Shown: positions 24,601 to 35,081 of the stretch, piece by piece
How the letters are laid out: every line of letters begins with the position of its first letter
Position numbering within the stretch: position 1 is the first letter of the stretch
Source: Brachionus manjavacas
Lineage: Eukaryota > Rotifera > Eurotatoria > Ploima > Brachionidae
Direction of reading: 5' to 3'
Length of the DNA stretch: 64,000 bases
NCBI GenBank assembly: GCA_019054805.1
Contig: JAHQIY010000010.1
Coordinates: 2,339,501 to 2,403,500, forward strand
The notes under the pieces: model-generated
The model's input: the letters and a program-made list of their open reading frames with translations, nothing else
The model's database searches: none
What the model was told of the DNA's origin: nothing
Position numbers and translations under genes: made by a program

Positions 24601-27600
24601 TTATTTTTATAAAATTTTAAATGATCTTTTGAGAGTAAACTTTTTTACTTAGTAACACTAGTGCAATTTTCTTTCTTTTTTTAAATCATTTAAAAAAAGA
24701 AAGAAAATTGTTAAAGTTTAACTCGAATTTAATGTAATTTTTTGTAATTTTGCCTATGGGGCTTTAAACTAATAAATAATAATAATAACTTAAGTAATAA
24801 CTTAAATAATAATAACTTAAACCTAGGTTTTCATTTACGTAGATTACGAATATGCTATCGAAAATTGTCGATCAAGATAGTGCTGTCGTTTTGCTACGCG
24901 CGAACCTTATTTTAGTTTTAAAATAGATGGAACTGCTGAATTTTGGATATCTTATGTTCTTTCAGAAAAATTTATTCCATGATACAGTGTGTTATCTATT
25001 TTATGACCTCCTATTTTGTGACATTTCGTTTTTGTGACTCAAAGTAGAAATACACCGAAAAACATAATCCTCTCCATGTTAAATTTTTTCGAATTTGTCA
25101 CTCTTTCATATCAAGATTTTATTTACATTCATAAAATGTCAAATTTATTACGTTCATTTGAAAATAAAGTATTTGAAGATAACTTGATCTGATACAAAAA
25201 ATAATGATTTTAATTAAAATTTATTGAAATTATACATTTTTTGATTTTTTGGATGACTTGTACTTAATATTAATTTTAGATAAAATTTTTTCAATGATCC
25301 TCTTTTTTATGACATTGATGTCATAAAATCGAATTCATTTATCATTGAACTAAAATAAAATTCGAAATTTATCCCTTGGCACAATAAGATCATGGAATAA
25401 TCTGTAAAAAATTTTTTTAGTTAATGAAAGCTTAAAAAGGATTTTTATTAAAAATTAAAAATAATGATCAATTGTAAAACAAGATCTTAAAGCGAAACAA
25501 TTTCTGGATTCATAAAATATTTAAGAAAATTCAAAGACTTCACTATTCTGCATTTTAGGCTTAGGATTAGTTATTTTTTTAGATAAATTAATTTTAAAAA
25601 AAAAATTTGTGACAAATTTTTTTCATTTTTTTAACAAAATTAGAATTTTTGAGAGAAAAGTAAAAAGTAAAATAATTTCCCCGTGAAAAACATGAATTTA
25701 GATTTAAATTTGCAAGAAGACAATTACTGCAACACCTAAATACAATTTGAGAATAAGAAATTGTTGTTTTTCCGTCTTTTCAATCCACTCAAGGAGACTA
25801 AGTAATTAAAATGGAAAAAAATGCTTTTTTTATATTTTAAGCTATAAAGTAAAAATTTCTGCTTTTTTGAAAACGTTGAACTAAGTGTTTTAATTTGCAC
25901 TCTAATTTTTCCCCTGATATTTTTTCACAAAAATTTACCTAAATATTTGTAAATTTTTTATTTTGGAATTTTTTTATTTTAAAATAAATGCTCACATTTT
26001 CAATCTTTTTCTTTTGTTCAAAATTAAATAAAAAGAAAGACCCAATAATTAAATCACATAAAAATGCTTACATTTTGGGATTTTGTTTTTTTGTTGAAAC
26101 TTTTAAAAATTATCATATTAAAATTTTTAATTTGATTACTCAAGGAGCATTAAAATATCATTGGGGAAATAGAGCCCATACAGCTCGAGCTGTTAGTCTA
26201 AAATTGGCTCAAGAAACTTCAACAACAGCAGCAACAACAACAACAGCATCGACAGTGAAAAAAACTGATGGAGGATTTACTTCTGATGGATGGCATTTTT
26301 TTCCAAGCTTGAACATGGTAGTTTATTGGTTATTGGGTGAAAAGAATACAAAATTTATTGTCGAATTCGACAAACCTAGTGCTTTTGTGTCAGGCTGGTT
26401 TGCTGTTGGCTTCAACACTCAACCTAAGATGGTAAGAAAGGGGCTCTGTATTATTTGAGCCAATATTAAAATAGCATAATTAAATTAGCACATTTAAATA
26501 AGCAAGATAAAAATCGCAAGTTCGAAATATTTACCTGTAATTTTTTTTCACAAAATAAAATAGCAGAATTAAAAAAGCAGAAAATAAATAGCAATAAAGT
26601 TTTTATTATTAATTATATATAATATAAGTTGCAAGTTGTCTAATCAAAAATAAATCTAATTAATCTAATATTCTAAAACTAAAGTAAGATTATCAAAAAA
26701 AATTTCGAAACTATCCTTTTTGTACTCATTTATCAGCATTTTTAATCTCTCATCTAATTTGGCATATGCAGGTTTCCTTTTAGGAATTACGCCTGTTTTT
26801 GCCAAAACGATTTTTTCAGATACCAAAATTTGTTCTTTTCTGAACCAGTCAACTAATTTATTTACTAATGGGTGACACTTTAACATTTTTGAAAAGGAGT
26901 TATGCTCTTTTACGCGGTGGTGCAAGTTCCAAATTGCTTTACCAAACATTGGTTCAAAACGCTGCTCTACTAATGTTGCATTTCTTCCATTGCTAGATTT
27001 AACCATTTTTAGTCGCGTGTTTGATATTTTGTACTTGCTTTTTTGAATCGTAAAAGCTAAAAAGTTGCTAATTTTTTGCTAATTTAATTATACTATAATA
27101 ATTAAGATATTTTATTGTTTGCTATTTTAAAATACTCCCTAAGAAAGGGATCTAAATTTTTATTTCAGTCAATTTTATTTTTAGTCTAACGGAAATGGAG
27201 TTGTTTGCGTAGTTAACAACAATTCTGACTCTTCAGTTCATAGTTACCATTTTGATGGCTACACGCCAAAATATTTTAGCGAAAGTAATAAGAGTTGGGG
27301 CTTGAGTGATGCCAGCGTTGTTCATGAAGGTTCTTTAGTGGGTTGCACCTTTTATAGAGAAAATGTGATGAATTCAAGTAAATATATGAGCACAAACCAA
27401 GAGCTCCATTTGTTGGCCTCTTATGGAATTGGTAATTTTGAAAAGGAATCATATAAAAATAATAGTTTATTTGTGTAATGTTAAGGTTCATTTGGTTTCC
27501 ATGGCATAAATAAAGCTTACACTGAAAAAATGTACTCTTTAGTTCATCAATCAACAGATATGCCAGAATTACCATTTGACTGGAGTGACTTATTCAATGT

Positions 27601-27709
27601 CGAAACTCTTGAAAAATTACGTACTGCAGTCAATCAATTTGTTGATCAGCTTATCAATTATGTGAAGCTTCTAAATTTGCAAGATGCTTTAGATTTTTTT
27701 AATTTTTAG
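21662..27709 (+). CDS. Secreted protein with two DOMON domains
   Basis: Five exons (21662-21862, 21928-22174, 26145-26431, 27185-27431, 27486-27709) sum to 1206 nt, giving 401 aa. A signal peptide (about 1-20, LLSKLSLVLCILAFGQINA) precedes DOMON 1 (to about 150: RWIAVGINTQ, NGGNALICFFDN, YHLDGTTP). A Thr/Ala-rich linker (TTAATTTTAS) leads to DOMON 2 (about 195-330: GWFAVGFNTQ, SNGNGVVCVVNN, YHFDGYTP) and a C-terminal tail without a membrane segment. DOMON domains bind haem or sugars; the ligand here is unknown. Exons 2 and 4 are both exactly 247 nt with the same phases, showing an internal duplication. Intron 2 (3.97 kb) and intron 3 (0.75 kb) contain transposons. The join of exons 2 and 3 across the large intron is inferred from phase and homology of the exon starts. 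Confidence 0.82.
22855..23260. mobile_element. LINE-A fragments, head to head, in intron 2
   Basis: About 22910-23085 matches the LINE-A 3' UTR on the minus strand (TATCTTGATTCGAAACCC, CCTCCACCAGTCT). About 23190-23255 matches the end of LINE-A ORF2 on the + strand (GAGTTGAGTGAGAGATATGTTA). The two pieces face each other. Confidence 0.65.
23593..24907. mobile_element. DNA element with about 85-bp TIRs (AGGTTCGCGCGTAGC)
   Basis: The left end reads AGGTTCGCGCGTAGCAAAAC and continues for about 85 bp; the right end (24824-24907) is its inverted copy with few mismatches. TA lies on both sides (23591-23592, 24908-24909), consistent with TA target duplication. A second, interrupted copy begins at 28555. 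The interior encodes, in one frame near 24150-24350, an open stretch with DSPSEDYESRDEITYVDIDL, possibly the N-terminus of a lost transposase. It sits in intron 2 of the two-DOMON gene. Confidence 0.82.
24910..26144. other. Remainder of intron 2
   Basis: AT-rich intron ending at the acceptor AG 26143-26144. No conserved coding segment. An ORF that reads into exon 3 from 25988 is low-complexity intron, not extra coding sequence. Confidence 0.6.
26464..27134 (-). mobile_element. Short TIR element with transposase-like fragment
   Basis: The ends share TTAAAATAGCA and TATAATTAAATTAGCA blocks in inverted orientation. The minus strand encodes 113 aa (27006-26665) with GKAIWNLHHRVKEH, HPLVNKLVDWFRKEQ and AKTGVIPKRKPAYAKLDERL. 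This layout resembles the C-terminal part of MULE or ISXO2-like transposases, but the match is by eye. It lies in intron 3 of the two-DOMON gene. Confidence 0.45.
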
Positions 27710-28438
27710 ATAAACTTTAAAGCTGGCATTAGTCAATTTTTATTTGCTAATCAATTAAAACTTTTTATTTATATTATGTAAAACAAATTTTTAAATTTCT
27801 AGATAGAAAAAAAACCCAAAAACTGTTTTTATTCAATTTTAAAATTTGTTAACACCAATTTTGGTGATGTAATAAAAAAAATATTTAAACAACAAAAAAT
27901 ACAGAAAATTTCCCACATACTACTTTTTTCTTAATATTCATCATATAAAAGGTCTGAATAAGTTTTAAAAATCTCCGTTCTATTTTCTATTTTTCATTAT
28001 ATAAGCTTTTGTCAAAATGTATTTAAGAAACTTCATTTAAAAATTAAAAAAAAAAGGATTTTTAATGATTTTTTAATTTTGGTATTGTGAATTTTAAATG
28101 CGGAATTAAATTTCATTGCATTTTTAAAAATTCCAATCCTTCTTCATGACTTAAAAAAAAGCTTTGAAATATAAGTAAAAATTTAAAAATCTGCGATGAA
28201 ATTTAATTACATAATTAAAAATTTTTTGATGAAAATTTAAAAAATTAAATTTAATAACATATTAAAAAAAACTGCACAAACAATAACAAAAAAATTTTTA
28301 TACCTTTTTTTACCTAAAATAATTTTTCTGATGTAAATAAAAGACCAAAATAAAATATCAACTAAATTTTGATTGATTATTGATTTTGTTAACCAAAATA
28401 AAGTTTTTATTTTAGGTAAAATAGATGCAAGCATCCTA
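27710..28438. other. Intergenic, downstream of the two-DOMON gene
   Basis: AT-rich; no gene or clear repeat recognised. Confidence 0.5.
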
Positions 28439-28439
28439 G

Positions 28440-28552
28440 AAAATCGTAAATAGAAATCATAGAACTGTTTAATTTACCTCTTAAAGAAGGTAGAGTCCCA
28501 AAAGCGTGGAAAACTTCGAACATTATAATGATTCAAAAAAAGGCCTCTGTTT
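28440..28552 (+). pseudogene. LINE-A RT fragment
   Basis: Encodes EIIELFNLPLKEGRVPKAWK followed by an MIQKKAS stretch, the same RT segment as 32580-32480 (minus). It stops where the TIR element at 28555 begins, so it is probably the left remnant of the + strand LINE-A copy that resumes at about 30163. Confidence 0.8.
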
Positions 28553-29027
28553 TAAGGTTCGTTTTGTAGGAGCAAAACGACAGCACTATCTTAATCGACA
28601 ATTTTCGATAGCATATTCGTAATCTACGCATATGAAAACCTAAGAAAACTTGTTTCTTTAGGGGGGAAAAAAAAAGATTTTTGACTAGAGGGTCTTGAAG
28701 TTTGATAGTTTTTGAAAACAGTGGTTTAGGTTTTTGGAATTTTTGAGATGAGTTTTCATTCAAAAGTTACTATATCTATATTTTAATATTTAAAACCCAA
28801 ATGTGTGAAAAAAAGTAAAATTTTCATGCATTTACTTTCGATAATTAACTTTTATATTTGAATATAGTGCTTTAATATTTGTCTTAATCCATTTTTTAGA
28901 TTACATAATGTACATAAATTTTTTTACAGCTTAAAAATAAATCTTAATTAAAAAATTAAGAAAAGAAAAAAACTTTCAAATTCATTGAAATTCATTCAAG
29001 TTTTTCTTACAAGAAATGTTGTTTGTA

Positions 29028-29329
29028 CATTATTTCATAAAAAGTTAGAATCAAGTTTAAAAAAATAAAAATATTGTTTTTTAGCAATTAAAAAAATCGT
29101 TAACTATACATTATTTTCAAATAAAAGCTTTTTAAAAGGAAGACTACCTAAAAATCCGACAAAATAGAGAAAAAATGGGTAAAAATAAAATAACTGATCA
29201 ACAGAGATGACATATTGCATGTTTATTGAAAAATCAGACAAAGGCTGAAAGAGAAATTGGAGAGTTAACGAAATAATGAACAAAAAAAAATCAAATAGAA
29301 AAAAGTTTGATTCTAACTTTTTGTGACTG
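29028..29329 (+). mobile_element. Tc1/mariner-like relic
   Basis: Inverted ends contain AAAAAGTTAGAATCAAG at the left and its reverse at the right, with TA on both sides. From 29175 it encodes a decayed N-terminus, MGKNKITDQQR, stop, HIACLLKNQTKAEREIGE, which reads like the first helix-turn-helix of Tc1-like transposases. At about 300 bp most of the gene is gone. Confidence 0.6.
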
Positions 29330-29362
29330 TACAGAAATAATCATTAAATCATTTAATCAACA

Positions 29363-29847
29363 CAGACTTGTTTTTAAGTCACAGTTTTAAGTCTAAGTCA
29401 CAAAAATTTAAGTCAAAGTTATGACTTGACTTAAATTTTTTTGTTTTTAAGTCAAAGTCATGACTTAAAATTTTTTGTTTTTTTTTTTTTAAGTCAAAGT
29501 CATGACTTAAATTTTTTGTTTTTTTTTTTTAAGTCAAAGTCATGACTTAACTTAAATTTTTTTTTTTTTAAGTCAAAGTCATGAGTTAGATTAGAAATAA
29601 TTTTAATTATTTATTTCATTAAAATTGAGTATTATTGGTAGTGGATGATTGTTGGCCGTTGGTTTTTTTTTTTTTAATAAAATTATGGTTTTTTTTAATT
29701 AATATACATATTTAATTTTCTTAACTTTTTAATTTTTTATGATATTTTGGCATCTTTTTTTGGCATCTTTTTTTTTTTTCTTTTTTTTCAGTCTTAAGTC
29801 AAGTCAAGTCAAGTCAGTCAAGACTTGTGACTTAAAAACAACTCTGA
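29363..29847. mobile_element. hAT-type MITE with AAGTCA satellite interior
   Basis: Ends CAGACTTGTTTTTAAGTC and (reversed) CAGAGTTGTTTTTAAGTC are flanked by a perfect 8-bp duplication AATCAACA (29355-29362, 29848-29855). The interior contains several copies of the palindromic unit AAGTCAAAGTCATGACTTAA (about 29400-29590) and AAGTC runs near the right end. The 8-bp duplication and CAGAG-type ends fit hAT. Confidence 0.8.
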
Positions 29848-30529
29848 ATCAACATCATTATGAAAAAAGAAATTTAAAATCTATTTTTAATAAAAATTTT
29901 TCAATATAATAAATAAAATAAATCAATCAATTAAATAATCAATACTAATTTCTTTTTCATTTATTTTTATTATTCAGGTAGCGGAGCAACAGGTAAAACC
30001 TTGAATATTTTTAAAGAGTAAAACTTCTATATTAAACGATATATTTTTCAAGTATTTTAAGTTGAATTAAGTTGAACTTTTGATTCTCGTCGGAGGATTG
30101 ACCCAAGACCCTTACTTTTTTATTTAAATTGTAAAACTAGACAAAATTCTGAACAAATCTCAGGACGCTGCAATAAAAGGTTAAATATTTTTAAGATATT
30201 GTCGAACAAAAAACGGAGTCTTACTCAAAACACACTAGGAAATTTATATAAATCTTTAGTCGGATAGATTTTAGACTAATCTTTTCCTTGCTTGAATTCA
30301 TTTTCAGAAAATAATATCAAAAAACTGCAAGCAATTCAGAAAATAGCAGTCAGATATATCCTTAAGTTAACTCTTATCCGTCCAAAATAGAAAAAATAAC
30401 GTTATCGTCCAAAATGGGTAATTTTTGACCCGAAAAAAAATTCCAATTAAGTAAAAAATTGGAATTTTTTTCGGAAAAAATTGAGGTCTTGAATTCAAAC
30501 AATAACACTTTTCTTTTCCATAAAAAATT

Positions 30530-30783
30530 TTTTTAGTTATGCTGCTGTATTCGGAGGCTATGGTAAATGTCGATGAGCGAGGAATCCTTGGTGTGCTAGA
30601 TGGAGATTCTAATAAAGGTGCATCATCGTATTCTTCGTCTGATGTTTCTGACTCACTTTCATACTCGTCGACAAATTCTTGCAGAGTAGGTTGAACCTAA
30701 TCAAACTCGTCATCGCTAACTTGATCCTCAGCATCTACCTGTTCAAATGAATAGTTATATGTATTCATATTATAAAAACTCAT
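30530..30783 (-). pseudogene. N-terminal remnant of piggyBac-like transposase
   Basis: Begins MSFYNMNTYNYSFEQVDAED, has one in-frame stop, then an acidic stretch ESESETSDEEYDDAP and a Ser/Thr-rich run. An acidic N-terminus is usual for piggyBac transposases. The catalytic domain is absent. Assignment depends on the TTAA-flanked terminal repeats around it. Confidence 0.55.
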
Positions 30784-30809
30784 TTTTTTAATACTTCTAA
30801 TATATCATT

Positions 30810-31270
30810 TATTTATTTATTTGTTTTCTGTACCGAGCTAAAGCTCCTTCAGAATAAATTAAAAATAAAACAAAAATAAAATTAAAGTTAATAAAATTAG
30901 ATAAAAAAAAAAAAAAGAATCAAAATAGAGTAAATAAGCTAAAAAAATGAAAGTTGAAAAGACATAAATTGGAAAAGATTGTTACATGTGGCACATGTTT
31001 AATTAGTTCAAGTTCAAGTTAATATTATTATTTATTTGTTTTCTGTACCGAGCTAGAGCTCCTTCAGAAAAAGTTAAAAATTAAAAAAATAAAATAAAAA
31101 TAAAATAAAAGTTAATAAAATAAGATAAAAAAAAAAAAAAAAAAAAAAAAAAATAATTAAAAAAAAGTAAATAAGCTAAATAAATGAAAATTAAGAATAT
31201 ATAAAATTGGAAAAGATTGTTACATGTGGCTCATGTTTAAATAGTTCAAGTTTCAGGAAAAAAAGAAGAA
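30810..31270 (-). repeat. Tandemly duplicated LINE-A 3' tail
   Basis: Two consecutive minus-strand copies of the LINE-A tail (about 30810-31015 and 31020-31270). Each has the ACCGAGCTA-AGCTCCTTCAG hairpin, an A-rich stretch and the start of the 3' UTR (GATTGTTACATGTGGC). Confidence 0.8.
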
Positions 31271-31407
31271 ATAGTAAGGTAGCAATTACACAATGGAGTT
31301 GGGTATTCAATACATCTTGATTCGAAACCTTCTTTGTATTCTTTCACCAGTCTTTGAACCAATGGAATAGAATGACTCAGTCCTGTCCCAACATATTTCT
31401 CGCTCAA

Positions 31408-33387
31408 CTAAAAAAGACGATTCGAGACTGTTAGTAATTTTAGTTTATTTAAAGCTTCATGTTGCACGATGTTGAAGGGAGTATCATATTTTAACTTTAG
31501 GATAGATCTTACTGCTGTATTCTGAATTGCTTGTAGTTTTTTGATATTATTTTCTGAAAATGAATTCAAGCAAGGAAAAGAATAGTCTAAAATCGATCCG
31601 ACTAAAGATTTATATAAATTTCCTAGTGTGTTTTGATTGAGACCCCATTTTTTGTTTGACAATATCTTAATTATATTTAACCTTTTATTGCAGCGTTCTT
31701 TGATTTCGTCTACCAGTACATTAAAATTTAACTTAGAATCAAATTTAACACTAAGAAACTTGATTTCTTTTTGGCTCACTATTCTGTTTCCATAGATTTT
31801 TAAGTTTAGATTATCACCCTCTTTTTTGTACCTAGAAAAGACTACTGAACACGACTTTTCTACTGATATCTTCATTTTCCATTTAATAAGCCATTGTTCT
31901 AGTTCATTGGTGTATTTATTTATCTTATTTTCAAGGTTCACTTTTTTGTTATAAATGAAGAATGAAACTAGATCATCTTCGAAAAGCAGAGAGTATTCAT
32001 TATTTGTTTTGTTTCTTTTTGGGATGTCATTAATATATATACTAAATAAAAGAGGACTAATTACTGAGCCTTGAGGAACACCTGCAGTTATTTGATATTC
32101 GTCGCTCAATTGGTCATTCACATTTACCTTAAATGTCCTACTATCTAAAAAGGATCTAATCCAGTTAGTCAAGTAATGAGGTGGATTCATTTTAATCAAT
32201 TTAAAAAGTAGACCTTTATGCTAAACCCTATCAAAGGCTTTAGAAATATCAAAAAAAAGGCCACAAACTCTTTTTTTTCTATTAAATGATTCCACAATTT
32301 TTTGAATTAAGAAGAAAAGATTATCTGCTGTTCGCCGGTGTTTCCTAAATCCAGATTGCTCCTGGATAAGGAGTGAATTTTGCTCTAAAAAATTGTATAA
32401 TCTTGAATATACTATGCGTTCCAGTAGCTTTCCTAAACAACTCGTTATACTAATTGGTCTATAATTTAAAGGATCGTGTAAACTAGAGGCCTTTTTTTGA
32501 ATCATAGAAATGTAAGATGTTTTCCACGCTTTCGGGACTCTACCTTCTCGAAGAGTTAAATTAAAAAGTTCTATGATTTCTATTAATGAATTTCTAGGTA
32601 AGTTTTTTAACATTAAATTATGAATTTGGTCAGGTCCTGATGCCGCTTCATTTTTTAATCTCTTTAAAGCCATAATTAATTCATTTAAGCATATTGGATC
32701 ATTAAAATTAGACTGGTTATAATTCCTAAAGAAAACAGAGTCAGAATTTAGAATTTCGATATCTTTCTCAGTATCAATTAAATCAGAATTAGGACTAAAT
32801 ATTGACGATAAGAGTTCTCCAAAGCATTTTCCCTTTTCTTCATTAGTTTTGAATTCCCTTTCATTTAAAATCAATTTAGGAATTAAATTTGATCCTTTTT
32901 TTGTTCTAAATTTATTTATTTTTTTCCAAAAAGGTATACTTGTCAGTGGGTTTTTTCCCATCTTCTCAATAAAATCAAACCAATTTTGATTCCAGAATTT
33001 TTTTAAAGAGGCCTTTAACTCAGATGCAAGTTGATTAAATTTTTGCTTGAGCTTTTGACAGCGAGTTTTCTGTTAATTTCTTCTTACTTTCCTACGTTCT
33101 TTTATCAAATTAACAATGTTTGGCGGAAGACTCGTTTTGTAGATTTTCTGAGAAAGATATGGAATGCTTTTATGTGAAGCAGAAATAATTTTTTCTGTTA
33201 TTTTATCATTTAGTTGATCTATTGTGAGGGAACTTTCAGTGACATTCACTATTTGAGAATTTAAAATCTCGCTGAATAATTGCCAGTTTGCTTTCTTATA
33301 GTTAAGCCTTTTAGCTGCTGATTTATTTTCTAATTGATAGCCCATAGAAATCGAAATTAAGAACTTAGTTTTTATAGACCCAGCCAT
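31408..33387 (-). pseudogene. LINE-A ORF2 (reverse transcriptase), 5'-truncated, two nonsense mutations
   Basis: Three collinear open segments (33387-33073, 32961-32221, 32199-31408) form one RT-bearing ORF2 lacking the N-terminal endonuclease. Visible: ASGPDQIHNLML, PKAWKTSYISMIQKK, NYRPISITSCLGKLLERIV, GLFFDISKAFDRV, GVPQGSVISPLLFSIYINDI, then the catalytic box as FEDDL where the + copy at 1270 has FADDL, and the thumb/C-terminal region to VSNRLF. A TAG after AFDRV stands where relatives have Trp, and a TAA follows KVRRN. Jockey clade is inferred from motif style. Confidence 0.9.
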
Positions 33388-34130
33388 GAACCGTTAATTT
33401 TAATTGATTAATTAAGGCTTATTCTAGCCGTTTTAATTCAACTTAGCGAAGTTAAAATTAAGATCATTTATCGGTATTTTCTCATTTTTTAAAAAGTTAC
33501 ACTGAATAAAACAATTAAAGTAATATCAGTTTTCGGTATTTTTAATTTTTTTTAAACAATGGTGTTGAATAAAAAAATAAGATCAGTTTTCGGTGTTTTT
33601 ATTTTTTAAGGGAAAGACAATCAATTAACAATCGAAATCAATTAAGTTGAATGAAAAGTTTTTTTATTTAGAAAAAATTCAATGTAATTTTGCTTGGGTC
33701 ATTTTTGACCCATTTTGGCCGATAACCGAACTTTTGGACGGATAAGAGTTAAAATGTGATACTCCCTCCACCATGGTGCAATATTAAGCTTTTAATAAAC
33801 TTAAATTACTAACAGTCTTGAATCGGCTATTTGAGTTGAGTGAGAGATATGTTGGGACAGGACTGAATCATTCTGTTTCATTGATTCTCAGACTGATGGA
33901 GGAATACAAAGAAGGTTTCGAATCAAGATGTATTGAATACCCAACTCCATTGTGGAATTGCTACTTTATTATTTCCTCCTTTTTGTCCTGAAATCTAAAC
34001 TATGTAAACATGAGCCACATATAACAATCTATGTCTTCTCAACTTTCATTTTTTTTACCTTATTCACTTAAATTTTATTTTTTTAAATTTATTCTGAAGG
34101 AGCTTTAGCTCGGTAAGAAAACAAATAAAA

Positions 34131-34499
34131 AAAAAATAATATTTTATTAAATAAAATGATAGAAAAAACACAGTCAACCAAACGTAAGCTTTTTACGTTG
34201 TATTAAAAAATTTAAATGCTTAAAGCTTATAGACAGCAAAAAAAACTCAGACCCAAGTCTGTGGGGAATTTAAAATTACAGTAGGTACGATGAGCGGTAT
34301 TTACAAACGTATAGAGGAGTATATAAAGCCGCAGAATGTCAAAAAATCATAACTTTTTTGTCTTATTCGGATGTAACGAAGTTCGGTTATAACGAACCTT
34401 TTTTGATTCCCCTAGTGACTTCGTATAGTTTATTTAAAGTTTAAATGAAGGTTTTGTTTGGACTTTTTTCATGAATTTTGTTCAAGTCTGCAAATTAGC
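34131..34499. other. Spacer with pogo/Tigger-like TIR scrap
   Basis: About 34365-34410 (GTAACGAAGTTCGGTTATAA, then CGAACC) resembles the repetitive TAACGAA ends of Tigger elements, as seen also at 44170-44220. Nothing coding. Confidence 0.4.
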
Positions 34500-34503
34500 T
34501 TGA

Positions 34504-35081
34504 CACTAGAAGCACCAACGAGTCAAAATGACTCTTTTACGATTTTTGGCCGCTAAAATCAAAGTCAATTTTTGCTATTTGAGCACAATTTTTTTTTTCA
34601 GCATAAAATAAGAATAACTTTCTAAATTAACTAAATTCAAATAAAAAAAATAAATCCTTTGTACAAAATCAAGTATTTACTACTAGAAGCAGCAAAAAGA
34701 GTCATTTTGACTCGTTTTTTAATTAAATTTTTGAATTTATCTACAAAATCAATGGATGAGTCATAAAATATTTATAAAAAGTATACAAATCTTTAAAAAC
34801 TGACTTAAATCCTAATACTTGAACGAAGGTAAGCAAATTTAAAAAATGCAAAAATTAAAGTTTGCGTATTTTACATGAAAGACGAAAAATTGGTTCAAAA
34901 AGGAATGAATTCAGTAGAAGATAAAATTTTTGCAAGATGCTTTTTTTTAGCCAAATTTTTATTTTTACTCAATTAAAATTAAGTTCTGAATAGATTTATC
35001 CAAATAATAAATTATTATCCATTTTTATCCATTAGATTCTATTAAAACAAGTCATTTTGACTCGTTTTGGTGCTTCTAGTG
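34504..35081. mobile_element. piggyBac-like MITE
   Basis: Inverted ends CACTAGAAGCACCAA.ACGAG (left) and its reverse (right, GTGCTTCTAGTG form) are flanked by TTGA at the left and TTAA at the right, i.e. one mutated TTAA target duplication. GAGTCAAAATGACTC palindromes occur at both ends and at about 34697-34715 in the interior, where ACTAGAAGCAGC also recurs. Non-coding. Confidence 0.75.

Larger units (their letters stand above)
28555..30140. mobile_element. Second copy of the AGGTTCG TIR element, interrupted
   Basis: 28555-28780 matches the left end and interior of the element at 23593. The match breaks at TTACTATA and resumes at about 30007 (AACGATATATTTTTCAAG, CTCGTCGGAGGATTGACCC). The roughly 1.2 kb between holds a Tc1 relic and a hAT MITE. 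The right TIR is missing; LINE-A sequence follows at about 30163. Confidence 0.72.
30371..33748. mobile_element. piggyBac-like element in TTAA, carrying a nested LINE-A
   Basis: The ends are inverted copies beginning CTCTTATCCGTCCAAAA, with a longer subterminal block containing TGGGT..TTTTTGACCC. TTAA stands on both sides (30367-30370 and 33749-33752) and collapsing them restores the LINE-A reading frame. The TTAA target and precise join are the piggyBac hallmark. Only the acidic N-terminus of a transposase-like ORF remains (30783-30530, minus). A minus-strand LINE-A (about 30810-33390) occupies most of the interior. Confidence 0.85.
30150..34130 (+). mobile_element. LINE-A copy split by a TTAA insertion
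   Basis: The + strand LINE-A ORF2 end runs 30163-30370 (CNKRLNIFKIL, SENNIKKLQAIQ), is interrupted, and resumes exactly at 33749 with the codons for KXKYDTP-like sequence, the ORF end and the 3' UTR. It finishes in the GGAGCTTTAGCTCGGTA hairpin tail at about 34095-34130. Comparison with the minus copy at 31408-32199 shows the original sequence was continuous across one TTAA. Confidence 0.85.

Noticed and set aside
25988..26144. N-terminal extension of exon 3 of the two-DOMON gene as a separate gene start
   Set aside because: It is hydrophobic low-complexity intron translation; a clean acceptor at 26143-26144 in the right phase explains exon 3 as a continuation.
29390..29600. CRISPR-like array (repeated AAGTCAAAGTCATGACTT)
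   Set aside because: Units are adjacent or separated by poly-T, with no unique spacers, in a eukaryotic context inside a MITE.
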